31,254 nucleotides of DNA from IMG/VR virus record IMGVR_UViG_3300013122_000012, positions 1 to 31,254 of that record; one strand, given 5' to 3'. Position 1 is the first letter of the stretch. Each line of letters starts with the position of its first letter. Positions 1-5,457 of this stretch are shown here, piece after piece. The notes below the pieces were generated by a model. It saw only the letters and a program-made list of their open reading frames with translations. It was not told the origin of the DNA and searched no databases. Source of the stretch: a virus. The translations under genes were made by a program, and so were the position numbers.

Positions 1-318
1 CTCATCCGGGCAGTATTCAAGGATGTAGAACAGGTCATAGTTGGATAAACAATGGCTAAACATCCAGGAATAATATCGGTCAAAATCTCGCAAAGTAGAT
101 TGGATTTTTTTGGGGAATAAGGATAGTGTCCAGAATTCCTTGACTTCTTTTTGTTCGCCACCTTCGATATTAAACGCTTTCCTGATTGCTCCGTGGCCGA
201 TTAAATCTTCGGGTGCACAACCCTTTAATCTTTCCTTGATAGTCTTATCCCTTAAATCAATGTCGGTAAGATGCAAAACTTTGCCGTCTTTTTCTATCCA
301 GCTTTTTAATTCACACAT
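1..318 (-). CDS. Pentapeptide-repeat protein, N-terminal part (runs off the left edge)
   Basis: This ORF starts at 318 behind a strong ribosome site (AAGGAGG) and encodes 106 residues before leaving the window. It begins MCELKSWIEKDGKV and contains DLIGHGAIRKAF. The layout resembles the N-terminus of the NSG-repeat protein at 29617-30495, which begins MCKF and has an SHTSIAHF stretch at a similar place. The frame ends exactly on a codon boundary at base 1 and continues without a stop into base 31254, where ANLEG/ANLGG repeats begin. I infer that 318-1 plus 31254-30700 is one gene of about 290 residues on a circular genome. The function is unknown; proteins of this build are common accessory genes in phages. 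Confidence 0.75.
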   Translation of the reverse strand, partial: MCELKSWIEKDGKVLHLTDIDLRDKTIKERLKGCAPEDLIGHGAIRKAFNIEGGEQKEVKEFWTLSLFPKKIQSTLRDFDRYYSWMFSHCLSNYDLFYILEYCPDE

Positions 319-464
319 TTAACTGCCTCCTTAAAATTAACCCCCGGCCTGGCAAGGCATAAAAAAACCCGATTGCATATTTTTATGCTTTCGGATTTCT
401 CGGGGGCTTTCGTTTTTAATTTTATTCTTCTTGCCAGGTCTTTCCATAGCTTAAATATCCTGCA
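319..464 (-). other. Intergenic structured leader ahead of the pentapeptide gene
   Basis: This stretch holds the terminator hairpin listed at 361-394. An outer 9-bp inverted repeat encloses it (CCTGGCAAG at 348-356, CTTGCCAGG at 430-438). A 36-codon ORF (337-447, beginning MERPGKKNKIK) also spans it. It has no good ribosome site and may be chance. The nested pairing just before a strong ribosome site could act as an attenuator, but no known riboswitch class is recognisable. Confidence 0.3.
361..394 (-). terminator. Rho-independent terminator (minus strand)
   Basis: On the minus strand a CCGA/TCGG stem, an AA/AA internal loop and a GCATA/TATGC stem with an AAAA loop are followed by G and seven T residues. 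It is the third terminator in series after the promoter at 685-712. Confidence 0.6.
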
Positions 465-995
465 TTATGAACAATAATAAAAAAAGCCTAATGATTGGTT
501 AGGCTTTAGTATGATTTGGTTTAATTTCTGCTTAAAAAAAGAAAAAGCGAAACTCAAATAAAACTCAAGTTTCGCTTTAAAAAAATTGACTATTTTCTTA
601 TTTCCGACGGAGAGATAACATGTATATTGTAGGAAGTTCCTGTTAATAGGTTTTAAAAAAATGGCGTTTGCCATAGTGAGTATAATTATAGCAGAAAAAA
701 CCCGATTGTCAAGCTTTAATTTTTGCCACAACGCGCGGGTTGATTTCTGGTCCTCTGTTTCCTTAAAGTCTTTTGTCTTATTTACGATGTCAAAATGCTC
801 AAATGCCTCCCTCAATTTATATTCTAATTCCAGGGATAGTTTTATCCTATCAGCAATCAAATTGCTTAATTTACTCTTTCTTATACCCATATAATCAGCT
901 ATTTCTTTTTCGGAAAAGCCGAAATACTGCTTAAAATAATGGGCGTATTTTATGTGTAATTGCCTTAAATACTCTAATTCTCTGACATTGCCCAC
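465..995 (-). CDS. HTH DNA-binding protein with a doubtful C-terminal extension
   Basis: A GTG start at 995 follows AAGGA with 7-nt spacing and overlaps the end of the ribbon-helix-helix gene. Residues about 25-60 (GFSEKEIADYMGIRKSK) form a Cro/CI-like helix-turn-helix. From about residue 97 onward the same frame passes through a consensus promoter and two terminators and ends inside the second one. The last 80 or so residues are therefore probably translated regulatory DNA rather than an evolved domain. The likely role is a transcription regulator of the neighbouring promoters. The real C-terminus could have been lost by a frameshift or a deleted stop codon. Confidence 0.55.
   Translation of the reverse strand: MGNVRELEYLRQLHIKYAHYFKQYFGFSEKEIADYMGIRKSKLSNLIADRIKLSLELEYKLREAFEHFDIVNKTKDFKETEDQKSTRALWQKLKLDNRVFSAIIILTMANAIFLKPINRNFLQYTCYLSVGNKKIVNFFKAKLEFYLSFAFSFFKQKLNQIILKPNQSLGFFYYCS
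483..507 (-). terminator. Rho-independent terminator (minus strand)
   Basis: A perfect 9-bp stem, AAAGCCTAA/TTAGGCTTT, with a 7-nt loop runs into TTTTATTATT on the minus strand. Confidence 0.75.
537..678 (-). ncRNA. Candidate small RNA of about 140 nt
   Basis: A near-consensus promoter (685-712) faces a strong terminator (544-578) only about 110 bases downstream, with a second terminator at 483-507. The predicted 5' end carries a small hairpin (ATGGC-GTTT-GCCAT, 661-674). The only reading frame through it is the doubtful tail of the 465-995 ORF. This promoter, hairpin and terminator arrangement is that of a small regulatory RNA. An alternative is a terminated leader for the operon starting at 318. 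Confidence 0.45.
544..578 (-). terminator. Rho-independent terminator (minus strand)
   Basis: A perfect 11-bp stem, AAAGCGAAACT/AGTTTCGCTTT, with a 13-nt loop is followed on the minus strand by TTTCTTTTTTT. It is the first stop for transcription from the promoter at 685-712. Confidence 0.8.
685..712 (-). promoter_or_regulatory. Sigma-70 promoter with extended -10
   Basis: On the minus strand, TTGACA (712-707) and TATAAT (690-685) are separated by 16 bp. TGC directly precedes the -10, which gives an extended -10. The promoter sits inside the 3' part of the HTH ORF at 465-995 and points at the candidate small RNA. Confidence 0.75.
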
Positions 996-1294
996 GGGAA
1001 CATCCTTTTCATTGTTTGCTTAACTGCCTCTTTAATATGCTTTCGTGCCCGGTGTTCATATAAACTACCGGGGTCTTTTACCCTGTTTTCTTCGGGATAA
1101 CCGAGTGTATGGTTAAACTCGTAAATAAGATCTCTAATTATATCACTTCTTGTCTTGCCGAAAAAGTCGCATTTTTTGTCAAGGAAATCTGCCTCGTTAA
1201 CTCTCACATCAATTGTTATCGGAACATACTCATTGCCAAATTTCCTATGGGTCCTGCGTATCTTTCCGTTAACCAAAACACTTTGGCGCTCCAT
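974..1294 (-). CDS. Ribbon-helix-helix DNA-binding protein
   Basis: This 106-residue protein has its ATG at 1294 behind AAAGGAAA. Residues about 25-60 have the pattern of a CopG/Arc-type ribbon-helix-helix: a beta strand VPITIDVRVNEADF, then two helices including KTRSDIIRDLIYEF. The C-terminal third is basic. It lies 20 bp after the HTH gene and overlaps the next HTH gene by 22 bp, so the three regulators are probably co-transcribed. The likely role is repression or copy control at the adjacent promoters. Its operator is not known. Confidence 0.65.
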   Translation of the reverse strand: MERQSVLVNGKIRRTHRKFGNEYVPITIDVRVNEADFLDKKCDFFGKTRSDIIRDLIYEFNHTLGYPEENRVKDPGSLYEHRARKHIKEAVKQTMKRMFPWAMSEN

Positions 1295-1314
1295 TATTTT
1301 CCTTTCTCGTGGCC

Positions 1315-1515
1315 TTACTTGTTATAACCCTGCATAATCCTCAAAAGCAACATCCTCTCCGCATTGCTTGGGCGGGTTTCCTGCTTATACCACCGTAAGA
1401 CTGTTCTTTCAGAAGTTTTCATCTTATGGGCGATCAGATTTATGTATTCCCTGCCCTTGGCATCAACAAACTTCTTTAGTTCCGGTATATATTCCCGCTG
1501 CGTCTTATTAGCCAT
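1315..1515 (-). CDS. Small HTH regulator
   Basis: This 66-residue protein starts at 1515 behind GAGGGAAGG. Residues about 24-50 (INLIAHKMKTSERTVLRWYK) form a helix-turn-helix like those of small phage repressors or excisionase-type regulators. It is the first gene after the tandem promoters at 1545-1573 and 1627-1655. It therefore probably heads the regulatory operon and may control it. Confidence 0.65.
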   Translation of the reverse strand: MANKTQREYIPELKKFVDAKGREYINLIAHKMKTSERTVLRWYKQETRPSNAERMLLLRIMQGYNK

Positions 1516-1544
1516 AAACCTTCCCTCTTATGCTGATAGGGCTA

Positions 1545-1573
1545 TATATACCATACTGACGACACATTGTCAA
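1545..1573 (-). promoter_or_regulatory. Sigma-70 promoter for the regulator operon
   Basis: On the minus strand, TTGACA (1573-1568) and TATATA (1550-1545) are separated by 17 bp. The promoter lies 30 bp upstream of the HTH gene start at 1515. Confidence 0.7.
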
Positions 1574-1626
1574 GCTTTTTTTATTTCCTTAATCTAGCCA
1601 GCCATCCTATCCGTGGCTTATCTTAG

Positions 1627-1655
1627 ATTTTATAAAAGGAGAGCAGACTTGTCAA
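1627..1655 (-). promoter_or_regulatory. Second sigma-70 promoter, tandem to the first
   Basis: On the minus strand, TTGACA (1655-1650) and TAAAAT (1632-1627) are separated by 17 bp, about 82 bp upstream of the promoter at 1545-1573 and pointing the same way. Confidence 0.6.
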
Positions 1656-1669
1656 TAACTTTCGTGTCC

Positions 1670-1687
1670 GACAAATAGCAGACAAAT
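1670..1687. repeat. Short direct repeat, possible operator
   Basis: GACAAAT occurs at 1670-1676 and again at 1681-1687. The starts are 11 bp apart, about one helical turn. The pair lies 15 bp upstream of the -35 at 1650-1655, where an activator or autoregulator could bind. The region 1516-1714 holds only these sites and the two promoters. Confidence 0.35.
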
Positions 1688-1714
1688 GGGGGTTGATGCT
1701 ATTCCTGATAGTAC

Positions 1715-1831
1715 TTATCGGCTTTCTTTCTTTGGGCGCACAAGACCCCTCACCCGCCTAATAAGCCTTTTCGGGACTTCCTTATTCTCGTTGAATAACT
1801 CTATATAGTAGTGTATTAGTTTGTTCTTCAT
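1715..1831 (-). CDS. Small basic protein, unknown
   Basis: A 38-codon ORF begins MKNKLIHYYIELFNEN and ends in an Arg/Lys-rich tail. A GGT lies close to the ATG, so the ribosome site is weak. The amphipathic helical look and its place between the Cys-rich gene at 1870-2040 and the regulator promoters suggest a real small phage gene. No family is recognised. Confidence 0.4.
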   Translation of the reverse strand: MKNKLIHYYIELFNENKEVPKRLIRRVRGLVRPKKESR

Positions 1832-1869
1832 ACCTTAATAGACGTAAGGACGGAGGAAATCTAACGGGA

Positions 1870-2040
1870 TTATTTTTCTAGCAATTCCTCAAGGTGATAT
1901 AACTGCCAGATAGTCATGCGGAGTAAACAGACTATATCTTCACATTCAGAATGTTTGAGGGTACAATACCAACTCACTCCGTCATTCATTTCACGGATAG
2001 CATCGTTTTCTTTTCTATGGGAACATTCTCTACAAGTCAT
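1870..2040 (-). CDS. Small Cys/His-rich protein, probable zinc finger
   Basis: A 56-residue ORF begins MTCRECSHRKEND, with further cysteines at WYCTLKHSEC and IVCLL. The CxxC..H and C..H..C spacing suggests one bound zinc. The C-terminal 20 residues are a Leu-rich helix. The start overlaps the end of the upstream gene by 11 bp. A second ATG two codons upstream (2046) is equally possible. The function is unknown. Confidence 0.45.
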   Translation of the reverse strand: MTCRECSHRKENDAIREMNDGVSWYCTLKHSECEDIVCLLRMTIWQLYHLEELLEK

Positions 2041-2185
2041 CGGCATAGCCTAGATGTACTTCTGGGTGGTTAATACAAACTATATCTATCCTGCCGTCAT
2101 CGCGAGGTATCCAGAGCTCTTTATAGGGGTCTGACCAGCGTTCACAGCAGTGTTTATAGACTTCGCCTTCGGAATTTAGGTGCAT
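2030..2185 (-). CDS. Small hypothetical protein
   Basis: A 51-residue ORF begins at ATG 2185 (MHLNSEGEVYKHCCERW). The same frame is open and protein-like for about 25 more codons upstream (for example LIDREQRATGK) but offers no ATG, GTG or TTG before a stop near 2267. Either the gene starts at the weakly preceded ATG, or it is longer with an unusual start. No family is recognised. Confidence 0.4.
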   Translation of the reverse strand: MHLNSEGEVYKHCCERWSDPYKELWIPRDDGRIDIVCINHPEVHLGYADDL

Positions 2186-2241
2186 TTTACCAGTGGCCCG
2201 TTGTTCCCGATCTATAAGACTTAGATATTGGAATAAAGAGT

Positions 2242-2613
2242 TTACTTGCTTTTTTCTTGAGCTTCTTTTTCTTCTTCATTCAGCCCTCTTGATTTTATAT
2301 ACTCAAGAACAGCTTTACCGATAGCATCCACGCAGGAGGTAGTCTTATCTTCATTCGGTATTGAATAGCATTTATGGTTTAACAACTGCTTAATTATTGC
2401 TCTTTTAGTTGTTCCTTCCCAGACTGACCTGCGGAGGGCATAAGTCAGAAGTTTGGCCATAGCGTTCATCCAGACTTCCCCGCAGGTGGCCTCCTTAGCA
2501 TTGCTTCCCTTTATGATGATATTATCAAAAGCCCCATCATTCTCGTTAAATATAATGTAGATTTTCCCGCAGCCTACTTTCTTAGTGATCGTGATAGCAT
2601 CGTAGTCCTTCAT
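2242..2613 (-). CDS. Stand-alone TSCPD-domain protein
   Basis: This 123-residue protein has its ATG at 2613 overlapping the metallophosphoesterase stop as ATGA; a TTG eight codons upstream is an alternative. The sequence GCGKIYIIFNENDG near the start, the central GEVWMNAMAKLLTYALR, and TTSCVDAIGKAVLEY near the end match the TSCPD domain. That domain is best known from the C-terminus of B12-dependent ribonucleotide reductases. Here no catalytic domain is attached and no reductase gene lies nearby. Stand-alone copies occur in phages and bacteria. Their role is unsettled but may concern nucleotide metabolism or metal binding (inference). Confidence 0.65.
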   Translation of the reverse strand: MKDYDAITITKKVGCGKIYIIFNENDGAFDNIIIKGSNAKEATCGEVWMNAMAKLLTYALRRSVWEGTTKRAIIKQLLNHKCYSIPNEDKTTSCVDAIGKAVLEYIKSRGLNEEEKEAQEKSK

Positions 2614-3287
2614 AAGTCCATAGCGAAAACCTGCCAATACCTGCCTTTATCAGTAATCACACCACACCCTAAGGCTGGTTTTTTAAGCAGATCACGGCCA
2701 TATTCAAAAGCATAAGTCTTCCGGTCTATTCCACAGCCGACATTCATTCCAAATATGCGGTCCCTTTCACTTACAAGATAATTTCCCGCCAAGGTATGAT
2801 GTGTATGGCCTATTACGGTAGGTTGCCTGTTTTGCTCGGCAGCCTTGATATGCGCCCTTTCCCCGCTTATCCCCGTTCCGTGCATAAACCTTACCCCGTA
2901 GAACTCCCAGGAAAAGTCCTCCTGCCAGCCAAGGGGAAACTTCCACATTTCCCTAAAAGTCTTTATTGCACGGGAAGGAAGTCCATTTGTCCTGGCTTTC
3001 CTTTGGACAAGCCTGTCGTGGTTACCTAGGCATAAAAAGACCTCCGGAAAAGCCCCAAACCAGCGCTTTAGCCTTAAGTCTGCCTCTTTTGCCTCATCTT
3101 CCGGGCTTTTCCCATCAGGGTCGTGTTCGTGGTAGGAAATAGCGTGGTTGTCCACCAGGTCGCCTATATGGACAATGATCTTACATTTACAGCGGTCAAA
3201 AATCTCAACGCAGAAGTTTAGGTAATCTGGCCTGCAGAAAGGTTCGTGAGTGTCCCCTATTATGCCTATGTTACCTTTATAGACCGT
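2610..3287 (-). CDS. Metallophosphoesterase (calcineurin-like fold), apparent ACG start
   Basis: The metal-binding motifs appear in order: GDTHEPF near residue 10, GDLVDNHA near 45, GNHD near 85, and GHTHH near 150. That is a complete di-metal phosphoesterase active site. The substrate (phosphodiester, nucleotide or protein phosphate) cannot be told. The first motif lies upstream of any ATG, GTG or TTG in the frame. The only codons between the stop at 3297-3299 and the first motif are non-standard. ACG at 3285-3287 sits five bases after a perfect AGGAGG, so I place the start there. A sequencing or assembly error (ATG to ACG) is the alternative. It is followed by the TSCPD gene with an ATGA overlap. 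Confidence 0.75.
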   Translation of the reverse strand, partial: TVYKGNIGIIGDTHEPFCRPDYLNFCVEIFDRCKCKIIVHIGDLVDNHAISYHEHDPDGKSPEDEAKEADLRLKRWFGAFPEVFLCLGNHDRLVQRKARTNGLPSRAIKTFREMWKFPLGWQEDFSWEFYGVRFMHGTGISGERAHIKAAEQNRQPTVIGHTHHTLAGNYLVSERDRIFGMNVGCGIDRKTYAFEYGRDLLKKPALGCGVITDKGRYWQVFAMDL

Positions 3288-3296
3288 AAGAACCTC

Positions 3297-3455
3297 CTAG
3301 TCTTCCCCTTTCCATAATAACCAGTAAAAAGGAACAAAGGGAAGCATAAACATTGCCAAAAGAGCCCCGGTGATTATTGTGCGTAAAAAATTACTTACTT
3401 GCTGCGCCCTGGACAGCTCCGGCGGCAGCGGCCGTAAGCAATTCTTTGGTAACAT
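3297..3455 (-). CDS. Small membrane protein overlapping out of frame with its neighbour
   Basis: A 52-residue ORF starts at 3455 after GAGGAG (7-nt spacing). It has one membrane segment, about residues 25-48 (TGALLAMFMLPFVPFYWLL), after a Pro-rich N-terminus containing one Cys. Its first 65 bases lie in another frame inside the upstream gene at 3391-3567. The location among envelope-type genes would fit a lysis accessory protein (holin- or spanin-like), but no family match is evident. Confidence 0.5.
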   Translation of the reverse strand: MLPKNCLRPLPPELSRAQQVSNFLRTIITGALLAMFMLPFVPFYWLLWKGED

Positions 3456-3567
3456 TTAAAATCTCCTCTTTCTGCTCATCCGTGAGCTTGGGAATTTGAG
3501 ATTTTATTAACTCTGCCAAGACTGGCTTAGACAGATAATTCAACAGAAAACCTAAAAATTTCTTCAT
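3391..3567 (-). CDS. Small helical hypothetical protein
   Basis: This 58-residue protein is preceded by a perfect AAGGAGG. It has a hydrophobic N-terminal helix (KKFLGFLLNYLSKPVLAEL), a charged middle (DEQKEEI) and an Ala/Gly-rich end. It follows the NlpC/P60-like gene by 9 bp. It may be membrane-associated. No family is recognised. Confidence 0.6.
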   Translation of the reverse strand: MKKFLGFLLNYLSKPVLAELIKSQIPKLTDEQKEEILNVTKELLTAAAAGAVQGAASK

Positions 3568-3576
3568 TTTTCCTCC

Positions 3577-4104
3577 TTATGTTATCGCACCTTCCCAGAC
3601 TGTCTCAAAAAAGTCAGGGTTTGTGAAGTCCGCGGGCATACAGTCGTAAGGTCTTTTGGGGTATAAAGCCACTTGACCGTATTCTTTCTGTAAAGCCCAG
3701 GCAGAGTTCTCTGAACAGAACTGACGACTTTGCCATTGTATGAGTAGCTTGATCTTAAATCTCAAGACCCCGAACCAGTCATACCTTAAATTACACTTGG
3801 AGGCCGCCCAAAATGCCACTTTTGCCCCTTTGCGGCCTTCGTAGTCAGGGGATTTATACCGGACTATCCTGACATACCTGCCATTAAAGCATTCTGTGAT
3901 GTCCACAACCTTTATGTTAGGCGCGGAAACCTGGACCATCCATTGACCCCCACCGGATACCCCAACATGCGTAAAACAGGCTTCCTCCGGCTTAAAACCC
4001 CTATTCCTCTGCTCTTTCTCTATCTGACGGCTAATAAAGTCCCCTTTGTGCTTAAAGAGGATGAAATAACCCATTTTCGGTATACTCAAAACAAAGTCAT
4101 TCAT
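3577..4104 (-). CDS. NlpC/P60-superfamily (YiiX-like, permuted papain fold) hydrolase
   Basis: This is about 175 residues from ATG 4104; an ATG at 4140 in the same frame is possible but overlaps the upstream gene more. FTHVGVSGGG near residue 45 supplies the probable catalytic His. QFCSENSAWALQ near residue 128 supplies the probable Cys. The His-before-Cys order is that of the circularly permuted NlpC/P60 branch (YiiX/YebB-like). It lies among small membrane-protein genes and no lysozyme or amidase is recognised elsewhere. It is therefore the best candidate for the phage peptidoglycan hydrolase (inference). A role in releasing lipids or modifying host envelope proteins remains possible. Confidence 0.55.
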   Translation of the reverse strand: MNDFVLSIPKMGYFILFKHKGDFISRQIEKEQRNRGFKPEEACFTHVGVSGGGQWMVQVSAPNIKVVDITECFNGRYVRIVRYKSPDYEGRKGAKVAFWAASKCNLRYDWFGVLRFKIKLLIQWQSRQFCSENSAWALQKEYGQVALYPKRPYDCMPADFTNPDFFETVWEGAIT

Positions 4105-4106
4105 AT

Positions 4107-4244
4107 TTAATTCGGTTGTGGACCCCCGCAGAAAGTGCATATCCAGCCGTATTTACCTTTTTTCTGTACCGTGTGGATATGACAGTAAATACAGAGACGG
4201 TTTCCCCGCTTCTTCTTATCCGTTGAATTCTCTCGCTTGGTCAT
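4107..4244 (-). CDS. Small zinc-ribbon protein
   Basis: This 45-residue ORF has its ATG at 4244 behind AAAGGAA. Two CxxC pairs (CIYC and CTFC) about 20 residues apart form a zinc ribbon. It overlaps the preceding zinc-ribbon gene in another frame. The partner is unknown. Confidence 0.6.
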   Translation of the reverse strand: MTKRENSTDKKKRGNRLCIYCHIHTVQKKGKYGWICTFCGGPQPN

Positions 4245-4383
4245 AAAATTCCTTTCTATCAACCAAACCCCTGAAGCACTTGATGAGATCCGCTCCGCAT
4301 TCGCACCTATAAGAAAGTTCCGCAAGGCCGGATTTCTTTTTTAGTGTCCGCTTACACTTAGGACAGATCAATTCTTCGTTCAT
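4216..4383 (-). CDS. Small zinc-ribbon protein
   Basis: A 55-residue ORF whose ATG overlaps the upstream stop as ATGA. It has CPKC near residue 7 and CEC near residue 27, plus one more Cys at 36, a typical zinc-knuckle spacing. The stop-start coupling and the metal-site pattern support a real gene. The function is unknown. Confidence 0.55.
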   Translation of the reverse strand: MNEELICPKCKRTLKKKSGLAELSYRCECGADLIKCFRGLVDRKEFYDQAREFNG

Positions 4384-4700
4384 AAGAGATATACGATTAA
4401 GAGCTGTATCAAATGCCAGAGCTGGTCAAGGGTATTAACGACATTGAAACTTACTCCTTTATCCCTGAATTTCCCCGCACTGATAAAATCACAGATAGCA
4501 TGCCCGGAGGATAAGAAGATGATCTTCCATAGCGGAAAAGAAAGCCCTATTTTCTCGGAGGTTATCCATACAATACATCCTGTCCACCAGATACAGTGCC
4601 AGGCCAAAACCATAGGATACTTATGCTTCTGTGAGCCGACAAAATCGGTCTGAAATTCCCCTATTGCGTGTGCGAAGAAAAGCCAAAAGAAGTTAATCAT
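4380..4700 (-). CDS. DUF3307-like membrane protein
   Basis: This 106-residue polytopic protein has about three or four hydrophobic segments. The pattern of AHAIGEFQTDF near residue 10, a mid-membrane His (AWHCIWW), HAICDF near 67 and LDQLWH near 91 matches the DUF3307 family of small membrane proteins. That family occurs in bacteria and many phages with no assigned reaction. The conserved His/Asp set suggests metal or lipid chemistry (inference). No clear ribosome site precedes it. Confidence 0.6.
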   Translation of the reverse strand: MINFFWLFFAHAIGEFQTDFVGSQKHKYPMVLAWHCIWWTGCIVWITSEKIGLSFPLWKIIFLSSGHAICDFISAGKFRDKGVSFNVVNTLDQLWHLIQLLIVYLL

Positions 4701-4740
4701 TTTGTTGACAAAATTTTAGAAATATGTAAAACACAAACAA

Positions 4741-4769
4741 TGGTTAAAGAAAAAAGCTTCATTTAACCA
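4741..4769. terminator. Weak hairpin, possible terminator
   Basis: An 8-bp perfect inverted repeat, TGGTTAAA/TTTAACCA, has a 13-nt loop and is followed on the minus strand by TTGTTTGTGTTTT. It overlaps the stop codon of the coiled-coil gene at 4759. Confidence 0.35.
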
Positions 4770-5115
4770 CAGTTCGATCTAGCTGGACATTCTGCTGTTT
4801 TTGCGATACTTTCTCAACCTTAGAATTAAGCTCCATAACCATTTTTCCTAGTCCAACACCGGTTGTAGTAAGTAGCATTATCATCACCCACATAAAAGCA
4901 ATTTGACGATTTGTTGAATTATACCAGCCTTTTCTTTCTCCGCAGGGAAGCCTCCCCAATGCGATATTCATTTCTTTCTGTCCAGCCCTTAGCTCGTCTA
5001 TCTTCTCGCATAGGCTTCTACGATAATCAGTCGTGGTGTTCATCCAATTATTAACTCTTTCTTCAAGAACCGCTATCTTTCCGTAATCCTGTCTGCGTTC
5101 TGGACCCTCATACAT
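4759..5115 (-). CDS. Coiled-coil protein with one membrane segment
   Basis: This 118-residue protein starts at 5115 after AGGAG. It begins YEGPERRQDYGKI, then has a charged heptad region (LEERVNN... KIDELRAGQKEMN), a membrane segment near residues 70-92 (FMWVMIMLLTTTGVGLG) and a short second coiled coil. The shape resembles small phage XhlA-like or holin-associated proteins, which fits the neighbouring hydrolase gene. The assignment rests on architecture only. Confidence 0.6.
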   Translation of the reverse strand: MYEGPERRQDYGKIAVLEERVNNWMNTTTDYRRSLCEKIDELRAGQKEMNIALGRLPCGERKGWYNSTNRQIAFMWVMIMLLTTTGVGLGKMVMELNSKVEKVSQKQQNVQLDRTVVK

Positions 5116-5207
5116 AGATACTCCTATTTTGCTAATTTCCTCGCTTTTAATATTTTTTAGAAACCACTCTTGATAGTCTTTCGGGTGAAGTAAGTTGGGC
5201 TTGGAGT

Positions 5208-5276
5208 TTACCTCCTATCCACCTTATCATAACCAATATGTTGATCTATGATTGTTAACCTAACATCAAAAGACAT
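5208..5276 (-). CDS. Very short ORF, possibly the start of a frameshifted gene
   Basis: A 22-codon ORF (MSFDVRLTIIDQHIGYDK) ends in AGGAGGTAA. Immediately after, a different frame is open and protein-like for about 30 codons (for example PKDYQEWFLKNIKSEE) and runs into the start of the 4759-5115 gene. That frame has no start codon of its own. Either this is one gene with a frameshift or indel, or both stretches are chance. Confidence 0.25.
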   Translation of the reverse strand: MSFDVRLTIIDQHIGYDKVDRR

Positions 5277-5277
5277 T

Positions 5278-5457
5278 TTATGAATTTTTCTTTTCTAAAA
5301 TCTCTATTCTATTTTTTAAATCTCCAATCACAGCATTAACATCGGACAAGGATTTTTTAAAATTAGCGATTTCTACATCAGTTCTGTTTACCTTTTCTTT
5401 ATTGGCAACGATGATATTTTCCAGCCTTGCGATTTCAGAAACGGGGTTTTTAATCAT
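5278..5457 (-). CDS. Small coiled-coil protein
   Basis: A 59-residue ORF whose ATG overlaps the stop of the ejection-protein gene as ATGA. Heptad-like hydrophobics run through IARLENIIVANKEKVNR and VIGDLKNRIEILEKK, so almost the whole protein is predicted coiled coil. A structural or chaperone role is possible. No family is recognised. Confidence 0.55.
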   Translation of the reverse strand: MIKNPVSEIARLENIIVANKEKVNRTDVEIANFKKSLSDVNAVIGDLKNRIEILEKKNS

